Source of the DNA: Flavobacterium ajazii | GTDB lineage: Bacteria > Bacteroidota > Bacteroidia > Flavobacteriales > Flavobacteriaceae | DNA: 64,000 bases | Assembly: GCF_010614725.1 (NCBI RefSeq) | Contig: NZ_JAAEHL010000009.1 | Coordinates: 1-64,000 of the forward strand | Direction of reading: 5' to 3' | Part shown: piece by piece, positions 39,515-48,293 of the stretch | How the letters are laid out: every line of letters begins with the position of its first letter | Position numbering within the stretch: the first letter of the stretch is position 1 | The notes under the pieces: generated by a model | Database searches by the model: none | The model's input: only the letters and a program-made list of their open reading frames with translations | Told to the model about the DNA's origin: nothing | Translations under genes and position numbers: made by a program

Positions 39515-40309
39515 ATGAAAATAAAAAACAATTTTAAAAATAATGTGATGTTTAAGGCATTGTTATTGTCTTTTTTCAGTATTCTGTTCTTAACCTCCTG
39601 TTCAAGTGACAGCGGTAATCCGGAATCAGGTACAGACGATGATACTCCATCCACAGCCACTAATTATCATAAACTGCTTAGAGTAGAAAACTTTGGCTAC
39701 ACTTTGGCTGATGGAGATAATTATGCTGAGAAAAGCATTTTGTATTATAGCTTAGTTGATAACAAAGAGATAACAGCTGATTATAGAAAAACTACCCGAT
39801 GGGATCTGGCTTTTAGCGATTTATACAGCAGTTTTATTTCAGGAAACAATGGATCAAATAGTGGAAATTTAGGTGCAGGAACTGCTGCGATTGGCGGTGT
39901 TTATATTGTAGAGCAGAACTTTGATGATGTTATTGATGTTCCAAACGATAATGTATTTCAAACAGGGAAAGGAATCTATGGTAACGATATCAATGGTGAT
40001 TTAGCTTCTGGAACAGGTTGGTATCTTTATGATTTTGACGGCATTCTTGTGAGAGATGGTGCTTATGATAATAAACACATTGCTTATGCTTTAGGAGAGC
40101 CATTATTATTAAAAAGTGGTAAGACGGTTGGAGCACGTACTCTTATTTTAAAAACTGCCAAAGGCGATTATGCTAAAATCAAAATGATATCAGTTTATAA
40201 AAACATTTTTAAACGTGAAGATTTTACCAGAACAGCACCTAAAATGTACTTTACCTTTGAGTATGTACTTGTTCCTAAAGGAAGTACTAAGTTTGAAATT
40301 AAAAAATAA
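39515..40309 (+). CDS. Second HmuY-like lipoprotein
   Basis: 264 residues with lipobox FLTSC (C29) and an acidic stretch just after it (SSDSGNPESGTDDD). The HmuY plan is again present: TTRWDLAFSDLYSSFISG, AAIGGVYIVEQNFDDVIDVP, GTGWYLYDFDGILVRDGAY, KHIAYALG, LILKTAKGDYAKIKMISVYK, KMYFTFEYVLVPKGSTKF. It starts 2 bp after the first HmuY gene, so the two are surely co-transcribed. Sequence divergence from the first copy is large, which suggests different heme sources or partners rather than a recent duplication. A terminator was not clear in the 118-bp gap that follows. Confidence 0.85.
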   Translation: MKIKNNFKNNVMFKALLLSFFSILFLTSCSSDSGNPESGTDDDTPSTATNYHKLLRVENFGYTLADGDNYAEKSILYYSLVDNKEITADYRKTTRWDLAFSDLYSSFISGNNGSNSGNLGAGTAAIGGVYIVEQNFDDVIDVPNDNVFQTGKGIYGNDINGDLASGTGWYLYDFDGILVRDGAYDNKHIAYALGEPLLLKSGKTVGARTLILKTAKGDYAKIKMISVYKNIFKREDFTRTAPKMYFTFEYVLVPKGSTKFEIKK

Positions 40310-40427
40310 ATTGAATAAAAGAAATTAAAAATAAGGGATTTTATCTTTTTCTGAAAGATTAATTAACTTTTCTTTTGGAATATAATATTATTAATTATTT
40401 TGATTAAGTCTAAATAAATAAAAATAA

Positions 40428-41144
40428 ATGAGAAAAATATTAAACTATTGCACATTCTTACTAATGACTAGTGTATTCCTATTGAGTTGTACTAAAGAGG
40501 AAGACGTGACAGAAATCACTATTGACCAGACTAAAAACAAGATCATTAGTTATGGCATTACCAATCCAGGAAAAAAAGATGCTATTTATAGTGCTATAGA
40601 TCATGAAGCTAAAATTATTACAGCCTATTTACCTGCTTATTATGAACTAGAGTTTATGGAAGTAGGAATAGAGCTTCCTCAGGGAACCACTATTTCACCT
40701 TCTACAGATGAATTAGTACCGGTTTTCAGTGAAAAACCATTTGAATATACGGTAATAGCTGCCGATGGTACAACAGCAAAATATAAACTAAATGTGGTAA
40801 TCCAGTACCCTGATATGGTTTTAAATGAATTGTCTACTATAAATGCATCGACGGGAGCAGTTAGCACGGCAAAATTAGAATCTATAATCACATTGTCAGG
40901 TAAGAATTTTCTACCTTCTGGTTCAGTGACCAAGTTATATATTGTGGATGAAAATGGCAACAAAATATGGGGAAGTTATGTAATGGATGAGGTAAATAGT
41001 ACCAGTAAGTCTTTGACGTTTACTACCGATCCTAAATCGGAAACATATATTGAATTAATAAAAGATAAAACTAAACAATACTGGGTACAGTTAGAGAGTT
41101 ATGGTATGATTAAAAAAATGACTCGACATGTAACCTTTAAATAA
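40428..41144 (+). CDS. Lipoprotein with DUF5018-like and IPT/TIG-like domains
   Basis: 238 residues with lipobox FLLSC (C21). The first domain (about 35-128) has the build of DUF5018-type beta domains: a strand on KIISYGI, then AIDHEAKIITAYLPAYYEL, TTISPSTDELVPVF, and EYTVIAADGTTAKYKLNV. The second part (about 145-238) reads like an IPT/TIG Ig-like fold (ITLSGKNFLPSGSVTKLYIV). No heme motif is visible. Its setting between HmuY and heme-oxygenase genes suggests a surface accessory factor for heme uptake. It shares its domain plan with the gene at 42277-43275. The function is unknown. Confidence 0.75.
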   Translation: MRKILNYCTFLLMTSVFLLSCTKEEDVTEITIDQTKNKIISYGITNPGKKDAIYSAIDHEAKIITAYLPAYYELEFMEVGIELPQGTTISPSTDELVPVFSEKPFEYTVIAADGTTAKYKLNVVIQYPDMVLNELSTINASTGAVSTAKLESIITLSGKNFLPSGSVTKLYIVDENGNKIWGSYVMDEVNSTSKSLTFTTDPKSETYIELIKDKTKQYWVQLESYGMIKKMTRHVTFK

Positions 41145-41193
41145 AAATTAATAACTATCGGGCAGCATTATTAATATTGTAAAGTAAATAATT

Positions 41194-41913
41194 ATGAAGA
41201 AAATATTTCTAACATTATCTTTAATGACTGCTATGTTCTTTGTTTCTTGTGATCAAAACTCAGCAGATGATGGGGTACAGGGCGGTACCTCAGCTAATCG
41301 ATCAGCAGTAAACAGTCAGGCTAACTTAGCTTCAAATGCTTTAGTGGCAGATTGCGAAAATCCAGTATCTGACAGTGCCGTTGTTACTAAAGCATTGACA
41401 GGTTCTTCGGGAGACTATTGTGTTTGGAATACAACGACCAAAACAATAGGTAGTACAACTGTACAATTTGAAGGAATGTATGCTAGTGGTATTCGTCCTG
41501 CTGAAGAAGGTTGGTATGTAGGAGTGGTAGATACCTCTTATGTTTGTACAAGTGGCTGGAGTACTATAGCTGCTGCTATAAATGTTAAGAATGCTACAGG
41601 TAACGTAGGTACGTCTCCTAATTGTACCAGTGTGATTGTACCCCAAAACGTAGTTAGTGCTCAAGGAACTATTGGTTCACTTAACTTTGGATTAGGTTAT
41701 TATACTTATGCATCACAAGCGTTTAGTATTACTAAAAAAATCGTGATATGGAAAGATGACTTCGAAACAGACCCAACTGCATATTCTGATCCAACAAAAA
41801 CAAATGGGGATATTACAGAAGCTTATTTAATAGAAGTTACCAGCATTGTACCTACATTTGGCACACCACCTTTCTATGGTACAGTAAGTTATACCTATAC
41901 TAAAGTATTATAG
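41194..41913 (+). CDS. Unknown cysteine-containing lipoprotein in heme locus
   Basis: 239 residues with lipobox FFVSC (C19) and DQNSADDG after it. The mature part is rich in Ser, Thr, Gly and beta-branched residues and holds four cysteines in its middle (VADC, GDYC, SYVC, SPNC), enough for two disulfides. The C-terminal half looks like beta strands (GLGYYTYASQAFSITKKIVIW). I recognise no family. It is bracketed by exact 14-bp inverted repeats and followed by a GC-rich hairpin. Location suggests a surface role linked to heme uptake, but this is context only. Confidence 0.75.
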   Translation: MKKIFLTLSLMTAMFFVSCDQNSADDGVQGGTSANRSAVNSQANLASNALVADCENPVSDSAVVTKALTGSSGDYCVWNTTTKTIGSTTVQFEGMYASGIRPAEEGWYVGVVDTSYVCTSGWSTIAAAINVKNATGNVGTSPNCTSVIVPQNVVSAQGTIGSLNFGLGYYTYASQAFSITKKIVIWKDDFETDPTAYSDPTKTNGDITEAYLIEVTSIVPTFGTPPFYGTVSYTYTKVL

Positions 41914-41923
41914 TATAAAAAAA

Positions 41924-41946
41924 TGCCCGAGCTGGCGGTTCGGGCA
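41924..41946. terminator. GC-rich hairpin after the lipoprotein gene
   Basis: TGCCCGA (41924-41930) pairs with TCGGGCA (41940-41946). The run of seven A before it would give a T-run only on the minus strand, so plus-strand termination is uncertain. It shares the CCCGA core with the 14-bp inverted repeats around the gene. Confidence 0.5.
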
Positions 41947-42111
41947 AAATGTCTAATAAAAAACAGCTGCCCGATAGTTTAAAAAATAACAGACTTTAGT
42001 TTGAGTCTGTAAAAATAATAAAAAAAGCCTGTCCTCTTTTTTTGAACAGATAATTTAGAACCGTTTTAAATTTTGATTACGTCTTAGTCCGGAGTGTACC
42101 TAATTTTTTAA

Positions 42112-42222
42112 CCATATAAGTCATATAAGGTAAAAAAACTTAAGCAGGATAAAACTTAAATAGGCTCATATAAGACTTTTAGAATAACTAAAAATAGCTT
42201 AAATGTCTTATATGTTAAAAAT
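42112..42222. repeat. Cluster of CATATAAG / CTTATATG repeats
   Basis: Within this 363-bp gap, ATATAAG appears twice close together near 42114-42128, again near 42166-42173, and in reverse as CTTATATG near 42213. The dyads could fold or bind a regulator. Similar ATATAAG-rich spacers are, from memory, common in Flavobacterium. Nothing else is seen in 41947-42276. Confidence 0.45.
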
Positions 42223-42276
42223 ATATGCTTTAAAAAAACCAGACGTTAAATAAACAACACTTAATAAAAAAATAAA

Positions 42277-43275
42277 ATGAAACAGAATCAATATAAAAAT
42301 AACTTTTTTTCTTTTGTAGCAGTAGCCATTACAGCATTAGGATTTATGACTTCCTGCGATACCGAATACAATACTACCTATGTGTCAGGAGATGCCTATA
42401 TAAAAAGCTTTACCATACAGGAGTTTGAAGACCAGGAACCTATTCAGGCAGCTATTGTTAATGATACGATAAAGGTTTTATGGACAAGTTATCATGAAAT
42501 GCCTGAAACTATAACCCCTACTATTACATTAGCCGATAAAGCAGCAATAAGCCCTAAAGCAGCTGTTGAAATCCCTTTTAAAACAGGTGAAAAATACACG
42601 GTAACTTCTGAAGCTGGTACAACTAGGCAATATACTTTAGAGGTTGATTTCCGTCAGCCACAACCTAAAGTATATGCAAATAGTATTACTACAGGGACTT
42701 TAGGCGGATGGAATAATTTGGGATTTACAGCAGATAATCTTTGGTATAATAGAGAGCAAACCAGGTTCTATTTGGTTTCGGCAGTAGATAAAACTACGGA
42801 ATACGATTGTGAGATTGTCTATTTTAATGAAGTAGGTACAGGTGTAGCAGGAGATCCTTTTAGAAATGGGGGGATTTATTATTACCTGCCTACTAATATA
42901 CCAGTGGGTAAATATGATTTTCGTATAAAAAACGGTGAATATGTTTTAAGGGATTCTAAAGAGGAGAATTGGTTTAATTATACAATTACAGAGCCTACTG
43001 CTGTAGCTCTTTCTCTATTTAATCCTATTTTTACAGTAAAAGGAGGTGATACATTTAGTATTAGAGGGACAAAATTAGATACTGGTAATAAAGTACTTAT
43101 TTCGATAGGTACTAATGGTACACGTCGTCAGTTAGAGATTGTTTCACGTACGGCTTATACAGCTACTTTTAAGGTACCAGTAGGTACACCAGCAGGGACC
43201 TATAACAGAATCTTTTTTGAAGATGAAAATGCTGTAGCTGTAAGGGTATCTACACATATTAATGTAACAGAATAA
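42277..43275 (+). CDS. Lipoprotein with DUF5018-like and IPT/TIG-like domains, second type
   Basis: 332 residues with lipobox FMTSC (C27). A DUF5018-like beta domain follows (about 38-125: YIKSFTIQEFEDQEPIQAAIVNDTIKV...TEAGTTRQYTLEV-type strands). A middle region is rich in Tyr and Trp, and a final Ig-like part is suggestive of IPT/TIG (ALSLFNPIFTVKGGDTFSIRGTKL...GTPAGTYNRIFFEDE). The plan matches the lipoprotein at 40428-41144, so the two are probably distant paralogues. It is the last gene before a strong terminator at 43282-43315. A surface binding role is inferred; substrate unknown. Confidence 0.75.
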   Translation: MKQNQYKNNFFSFVAVAITALGFMTSCDTEYNTTYVSGDAYIKSFTIQEFEDQEPIQAAIVNDTIKVLWTSYHEMPETITPTITLADKAAISPKAAVEIPFKTGEKYTVTSEAGTTRQYTLEVDFRQPQPKVYANSITTGTLGGWNNLGFTADNLWYNREQTRFYLVSAVDKTTEYDCEIVYFNEVGTGVAGDPFRNGGIYYYLPTNIPVGKYDFRIKNGEYVLRDSKEENWFNYTITEPTAVALSLFNPIFTVKGGDTFSIRGTKLDTGNKVLISIGTNGTRRQLEIVSRTAYTATFKVPVGTPAGTYNRIFFEDENAVAVRVSTHINVTE

Positions 43276-43281
43276 AAACCT

Positions 43282-43315
43282 AAAACCTCTATTCTTATTA
43301 AAGAATAGAGGTTTT
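43282..43315 (+). terminator. Rho-independent terminator
   Basis: A 15-bp perfect stem (AAAACCTCTATTCTT and its complement) with a 4-base loop, six bases past the lipoprotein stop. It should end the heme lipoprotein transcript before the heme oxygenase gene. Confidence 0.85.
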
Positions 43316-43439
43316 AGTGTTTTGCAAAACACAGCTTAAAAAAGATAGATTACTCATAAAGTATTTGTTTAAAATTAGGCAATCTATAGAAAAAAATCCG
43401 CTTAGCGGTTAGTTAGGAAACAAATTAAAATAAATCAAT

Positions 43440-44006
43440 ATGTTAAGCACACAAATTAAAGAGGCTACAAAAACGGAGCATCAGGAAACGGAGAAAAAAG
43501 TAGTTCTTCGTATTAAAAACATCAGTACTAATGAAGACTATATAGAGTTACTAAAATGTTTTTATGCCTATTTTAATACTGTTGAAAAAGCAATAGCACC
43601 TTATATCAATACGGTATTGCCTGATTACAGTGAACGCCGTAACTCGTCTTATATTAAGGCTGATATAGAGGAGTTGGGCGGTACAATTGACAAATTACCA
43701 TCAGCCACAGCGGCTGAAGTAAAAGATGCCATTCAAGCAATGGGTGCTTTATATGTACTTGAAGGATCGATCATGGGAGGCCCATATATTGTACAGATGC
43801 TACAGAAAAAAGGGATTGAAAAAGGATTTTCTTTCTTCAGTGGCTATGGTGCCGAATCCGGACTGAAATGGGCTTCGTTTACCTCAGCTTTGAATGTTCT
43901 CCCGCAGACAGAATCAGATGTTGCAAAAGCAGTAGATATAGCTCGAGAAACTTTTAAAAGGTTTGGTGATGTATTTGAAATAACATCCTTGATTCAAGCA
44001 AAATAA
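43440..44006 (+). CDS. Heme oxygenase (biliverdin-producing type)
   Basis: 188 residues, a normal length for bacterial heme oxygenase. The start (MLSTQIKEATKTEHQETEK) places a histidine at position 14 where the proximal heme ligand sits in this family. The distal-helix pattern GALYVLEGSIMGGPYIVQML is also present. It opens heme to biliverdin, CO and iron in the cytoplasm, using an electron donor not encoded nearby. It has its own promoter region after the 43282-43315 terminator. A CCGC-TTA-GCGG dyad lies at 43398-43408, 32 bp upstream of the ATG, and could be a control site. It complements the HmuS domain of the ABC transporter fusion. Confidence 0.88.
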   Translation: MLSTQIKEATKTEHQETEKKVVLRIKNISTNEDYIELLKCFYAYFNTVEKAIAPYINTVLPDYSERRNSSYIKADIEELGGTIDKLPSATAAEVKDAIQAMGALYVLEGSIMGGPYIVQMLQKKGIEKGFSFFSGYGAESGLKWASFTSALNVLPQTESDVAKAVDIARETFKRFGDVFEITSLIQAK

Positions 44007-44154
44007 ATAATCTTTCTTTAAATATTATTTACTAAAAAAACAGAAATGATAATCGTTTTGATGTTTGAAATAGCCAACCGTCGAAGTGGGCAGATTTTAC
44101 GAAAAATGAATAATCAATGAAACTTAACTGAATTAATAATTCAAAAAATCATTT

Positions 44155-44200
44155 AAATTGGAACAGAATTGACTCTGTTCCAATTTATTTTGTCTTTTTT
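44155..44200 (+). terminator. Rho-independent terminator after heme oxygenase
   Basis: A 13-bp perfect stem (AAATTGGAACAGA, 44155-44167, with TCTGTTCCAATTT, 44174-44186) followed by ATTTTGTCTTTTTT. The remaining gap up to the antiporter stop (44451) shows nothing else. Confidence 0.85.
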
Positions 44201-44450
44201 TAGGTAATATATCAGATATCCAGGTGATTAATATCGCCAACAAACCGGTTAGATATTTCTATACTTCTCAATACTTATAAAAAACGTTAAAACTTGTATT
44301 CTAGCATTTTTTTTATGTTTCTAAAGATTATTTGATAAAATGTTAGTCTATAAAAAAGGTTTGAATGTCTCATCTAGGAAACTTAACAGAACATAAATCT
44401 CCTAAATATAAAAAACAACAAGTTAATCGAATGCTGATTTATATCCTTAA

Positions 44451-46571
44451 TTATTTAAAAATCTTCCCAATAATTTTACCAATCTCTGCAAAATCATCCA
44501 GATTATTTACAGACCTCTTTTCGCTTACTGTACTATTTTCCTCCAGAGAAGGATAAATAAGTATATAATTGTTATTAGTAAGATCTCTGCTTAAAATTTC
44601 GGGTAACTCTTTTATTTTAGAAAAATACGGATACATTTCCCTGTCAGCCATCAGAATTATCAAACCTTCATCCTTCTGTAGAGTAAAAGCTGTTTTTTGA
44701 GCATCCTGCCAATTTTGAAAAGTGTTAAATACCGCTTCAATATTTGATTTTTTTACTATGCTGGTTAAGATTCTGGCTGTTTTCTCATCTGCATAGAAAT
44801 TCATTTTCGCTCCTGAGTTTTTTGCGAGATTCCATACTTTTAATAAAGAGTGAAAAAAGCCATTTTCTCTTTCAGTATTTACAGGAATAAGGACAGTGTA
44901 TTCTTTGATTGTTGAAACAGGCTGAACTTCATGATAAACAATTACACTGATTTGCTTGTTGCTTAAATAACCTTTGTAAAGGTTATAAATGAATGAAGAT
45001 GAAATTTTTTTTTCATCTTCAAGTCCTATAACCAGATCAGTTATATTTTGTTCTTTTATTACATTATTTATACCTGATGCTACATTATTGTCGTAACGTG
45101 TTATCGGATTTAATACCACGTCTGCTCCTGCGGCCATGTCTACAGCCGTACTAAGAAGTTTTTCAGCATTTTTTGAAGATGATTCGCTTTTATCTTCATT
45201 AATTACATTTAGTGCAAAAAGTTTGTGGCTACTATTTTGTGTTCTTATGAGAAGCGAAAGATTAACCATTTTTTCCACAGTATCTTCATGATTTAAGGCC
45301 AGCAGAATGTTTTCGTCTTCATCACTAACTCCTGTCGCTGTTTCTTCTTTGTCAGTATCAGCAATTCGCTGTGCGCTGGCCATGGCAACAAAAGATGAAA
45401 TTGTACAGGAAATTAAAATGAGCAGAATACTTCCGTTAAGTACATGCTCATTTAAGAGCCTCACTGGTTCACCGGCTTCATTTTCTGACAAGATAATATT
45501 ATATCCTACCATCACAGAGGCCAGGGTTGCTGCCGCTGAAGCTGTACTCATTCCAAAAATAAGCTTTCCTTCATCGTCTGTAAAACGAAATGTTTTTTGT
45601 GTGCAAATTGCTGCGACATATTTACCTCCAATTGAAGCTACAATCATAACTGCAGCAACACCGAGTGTTTCCCAGCTTTGAATAAATGCATTAAAATCGA
45701 TCAGCATTCCTACGCTGATAAGAAAAAAAGGAATAAAAATAGCGTTTCCGACAAATTCTACCCGATTCATAAGAGACGAGGTATGTGGTATAAGCCTATT
45801 CAATGCAAGGCCTGCAAAAAAAGCTCCTATGATAGCTTCTATTCCTGCTAATTCAGCCAGTAAGGCTGCGAGATAGATCATAACAACTACAAAAATGTAC
45901 TGCGAAATTTTATCTTCAACATTCTTAAAAAACCAGCGTGCTATAATTGGAAAAACCAATAAAACAATTAAAGCAAAAACCAGCATAAACACGGACAATT
46001 TAATCCAGAATGAAGTTCCTACCTCACCCTGTGACATACCTACTACTACTGCCAATACCACAAGCGAAAGAACATCTGTGATCATGGTCCCTCCTACCGT
46101 GATATTTACCGCCATCTTTTTTGCTACTCCCAGTTTGCTTACCATTGGATATACAATAAGGGTGTGTGATGAAAAAAGACTTGCAAACAGCACTGTTGTC
46201 AAAATAGAAAAATGCAGTATAAAATGTCCTCCGATAAGTCCGAGTACAAAGGGTATTATAAAGGTGTATAATGAAAAAGTAATGCTTTTCCATTTATTCT
46301 TTTTAAAATCTCCCATGTCGATTTCCAGTCCTGCCAAAAACATGATATACAACAGCCCTGTTGTACCGGTTACAACAATACTACTATCTCTGGCAAGTAC
46401 ATTAAATCCGTTAGGACCTATCACCGCTCCGGCTATTATAAGTCCCAAAAGGTGTGGTACTTTTATTTTATTCAGCAAAAGCGGAATACACAGAATTATA
46501 ATTAATTCGATAAGGAATTTTAACAGCGGGTCTTCAATAGGAAGGCTAACATGTTGGATACTAAGCAACAT
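44451..46571 (-). CDS. Kef-type cation/proton antiporter with C-terminal USP-like domain
   Basis: 706 residues. The first about 390 form some 12 hydrophobic segments of a Na_H_Exchanger (CPA2) domain: PHLLGLIIAGAVIGPNGFNVL near 44-64, then SLFSSHTLIVYPMVSKLGVAKKMAVNITVGGTMITDVLSL, and the GIEAIIGAFFAGLALNRLIPHTSSLMNRVEFVGNAIFIPFFLISVGM stretch. Two universal-stress-like alpha/beta halves follow (about 425-690). Such proteins exchange K+ or Na+ for protons at the inner membrane, with the soluble part probably sensing nucleotides. It follows a small lipoprotein gene by 3 bp, so both share one transcript. Confidence 0.9.
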   Translation of the reverse strand: MLLSIQHVSLPIEDPLLKFLIELIIILCIPLLLNKIKVPHLLGLIIAGAVIGPNGFNVLARDSSIVVTGTTGLLYIMFLAGLEIDMGDFKKNKWKSITFSLYTFIIPFVLGLIGGHFILHFSILTTVLFASLFSSHTLIVYPMVSKLGVAKKMAVNITVGGTMITDVLSLVVLAVVVGMSQGEVGTSFWIKLSVFMLVFALIVLLVFPIIARWFFKNVEDKISQYIFVVVMIYLAALLAELAGIEAIIGAFFAGLALNRLIPHTSSLMNRVEFVGNAIFIPFFLISVGMLIDFNAFIQSWETLGVAAVMIVASIGGKYVAAICTQKTFRFTDDEGKLIFGMSTASAAATLASVMVGYNIILSENEAGEPVRLLNEHVLNGSILLILISCTISSFVAMASAQRIADTDKEETATGVSDEDENILLALNHEDTVEKMVNLSLLIRTQNSSHKLFALNVINEDKSESSSKNAEKLLSTAVDMAAGADVVLNPITRYDNNVASGINNVIKEQNITDLVIGLEDEKKISSSFIYNLYKGYLSNKQISVIVYHEVQPVSTIKEYTVLIPVNTERENGFFHSLLKVWNLAKNSGAKMNFYADEKTARILTSIVKKSNIEAVFNTFQNWQDAQKTAFTLQKDEGLIILMADREMYPYFSKIKELPEILSRDLTNNNYILIYPSLEENSTVSEKRSVNNLDDFAEIGKIIGKIFK

Positions 46572-46574
46572 ACA

Positions 46575-47150
46575 TTATTTTTTTTGAGGAAGTGTAAGCT
46601 CTACAGAAAATCTGGCAGAGCAGTTGTTTTGTCCTGTTATTGTCTGTGTACCTTTAATAACATTTTCTTTGATATCATCAAGAACCACATTCATTTTTAC
46701 TTTATTTTTTGAAATACTATCACTGCTGAATTCAAATAATATTTTATCCTCTGCATATTTTGCCTTAAAAACACGTACCAGTCTTTTATTATTTAAAACA
46801 TTAGCATACAGTCCGGTTGAATCAGACAAAAACTGCCAGACTTCGTTACGTTCATCTCCTATTACATAATTGTTACAATTTGATTCCCTGCATAACAATT
46901 TACCATTCCAGGTACCATAAAGACTTTTTGGCCATTTCTTTATGGTTATATCATTTTTTATAGTATCATTTTTAGCGGCAATTATACTGTCGCGCATCAG
47001 CAGGAGTGATTTATAGTCTGCTTCTTTCTCTGCCAATTGTTCTTCTCTTAAAACCAGCGCTTTCTCTCTCTTTTGTAAATCAAGCTCTTTTTTATTTTCA
47101 CACGAAATGAATGTACAAGCGGTTATTAATAATAGAAACAGCTTTTTCAT
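46575..47150 (-). CDS. Small lipoprotein co-transcribed with antiporter
   Basis: 191 residues with lipobox TFISC (C17). A charged coiled-coil stretch follows (KKELDLQKREKALVLREEQLAEKEADY, about 20-46). Then comes a beta-rich domain starting at WPKSLYGTWNGKLLCRES, with a second cysteine pair region (CRESNC). No family is recognised; the GTWxG opening resembles lipocalin-like small domains, which is only a hint. It lies 3 bp ahead of the antiporter gene and is likely to be a periplasmic or outer-membrane companion in envelope stress. Confidence 0.75.
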   Translation of the reverse strand: MKKLFLLLITACTFISCENKKELDLQKREKALVLREEQLAEKEADYKSLLLMRDSIIAAKNDTIKNDITIKKWPKSLYGTWNGKLLCRESNCNNYVIGDERNEVWQFLSDSTGLYANVLNNKRLVRVFKAKYAEDKILFEFSSDSISKNKVKMNVVLDDIKENVIKGTQTITGQNNCSARFSVELTLPQKK

Positions 47151-47352
47151 AAATTATTTTTTTTGACATACAATTTAAACAAAACATAACTTTAAAGCAA
47201 AAAAACAAATTCAAAAGAGACAATTAAATGTAACCCTGTTTATTGTTTCTCTCCAGTGTTTAGATTTTCAATAAAACAAGAAACCCTGTAAATCCGATTT
47301 GCAATCCGACACAAAAAAACAAAAAAGTACAAATGCGTTTGACCACATCCGT

Positions 47353-47521
47353 CTTTGATAAAAAGTAAGAGAATTAACAAAAAACTAAAAGTAGGTCATA
47401 ATAAAATGTGAAAACAATCTTTAAAAAAAATGTGTTTCAAATTATAAAATGAAACCGAAATTTAGAGCATTTAAACAATATGCCTGTTTTTATATCTATT
47501 TTTGAATAACAATCCTGTTTT
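47353..47521. repeat. Duplicated noncoding element, copy 2
   Basis: Matches 27631-27797, including the palindrome (here 47434-47455, GTTTCAA-N8-ATGAAAC, one arm base changed) and TATTTTTG at 47497-47504. Here it abuts the 3' flank of the 79-residue orphan directly, whereas in copy 1 the DUF4239 and DUF502 genes lie between. The rest of the 47151-47543 gap is AT-rich, with no gene seen. Confidence 0.8.
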
Positions 47522-47543
47522 TCCGCATCGTAAACTAATAGCA

Positions 47544-47783
47544 TTATATATTCTTAATAATGTAAAATAAAATCTCCTCTTCTAATTCCTGCGACAGGTT
47601 TTCGTTTTCCAGCTGCTGACATAAATATTTTTCGCTTTTTTGCTTGTTTCTTTCTGCCTTCATTTTACTGACACAATATTGATCACAGATCATTTTAAAC
47701 CTGTCATCAATTAGATACATTATTTTGATAGACTCCATATACTGCTCAAATTTTGAACTATGTAATTCTTTAGGTAGAGACAT
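47544..47783 (-). CDS. 79-residue orphan protein, copy 2
   Basis: Near-identical to the protein at 29359-29598 (differences such as KLKQ to KFEQ, SDKYLY to SEKYLC, YILKNI to YIIKNI). It has the same start, same length, and conserved flanks on both sides. Mostly conservative changes suggest it is still under selection. No motif or family is recognised. It is soluble, charged and largely helical. Both copies sit beside membrane-transport or membrane-protein genes and the same noncoding element, so gene and element may belong together. Confidence 0.8.
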   Translation of the reverse strand: MSLPKELHSSKFEQYMESIKIMYLIDDRFKMICDQYCVSKMKAERNKQKSEKYLCQQLENENLSQELEEEILFYIIKNI

Positions 47784-47976
47784 ATATTAATTCAATTAAA
47801 TATGATTAATAATTACTTCCTTGATGATTCAATTTATATCATTAATTAATTATTGCTAAAACTTCAGGCTCTCAGAAGGCTGGATATTGTTTTCACACAC
47901 CAATTTACAGGTTGTTTTTTTGCACAATAAATTTAACGCTTATAAGCAGAGTTCGAAAGCTTATATCATTTCACTT

Positions 47977-48000
47977 TGTTGCAGATTATAATCTGCAACA
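47977..48000. repeat. 24-bp perfect palindrome
   Basis: TGTTGCAGATTA followed by its exact reverse complement, with no spacer. It sits in the 510-bp gap before the sensor-kinase gene, followed by TCTTTTACTTT. It may be an operator for a dimeric regulator or a compact terminator. Confidence 0.7.
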
Positions 48001-48115
48001 TCTTTTACTTTATTAAGTATGGATTTAGAAAAGAAACTAGGAGAAATTAACTAAATAGCGAACAAAAATAATAGAACAACAAAGGATAAAATTATCTTAA
48101 CTTTTAATTCCTTTT

Positions 48116-48211
48116 TTTGTTTGTATATCTATTTGGATAAGCAAACAAATACTTATATGCTTAGAAAGAAAAATATATTTTAACTTTACTCTTATTTTTG
48201 TTTGCCTATCC
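48116..48211. promoter_or_regulatory. Inverted TTTGTTTG repeats and candidate promoter before the sensor kinase
   Basis: TTTGTTTG (48116-48123) faces CAAACAAA (48142-48149), and a third copy, TTTGTTTGCCTATCC, lies at 48197-48211. The complement of the middle copy reads TTTGTTTGCTTATCC, so the element is about 15 bp long. A TATTTTTG box at 48193-48200 overlaps the last copy and is 94 bp upstream of the kinase ATG. This suggests regulator sites around a promoter. The rest of 47784-48293 shows only the 24-bp palindrome. Confidence 0.45.
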
Positions 48212-48293
48212 GGGACATCTTACCTTGTCCATCTAACATTATGTAAACATATGTACAGTAGTAATAATTTTTGCTAAAAATGAAAAATTTATT

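Larger units (their letters stand above)
41153..41979. repeat. 14-bp inverted repeats flanking one lipoprotein gene
   Basis: AACTATCGGGCAGC at 41153-41166 and its exact reverse complement GCTGCCCGATAGTT at 41966-41979 bracket the gene 41194-41913. They are GC-rich for this AT-rich DNA. They might mark an invertible or once-mobile segment, or be a chance pair. Confidence 0.5.
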
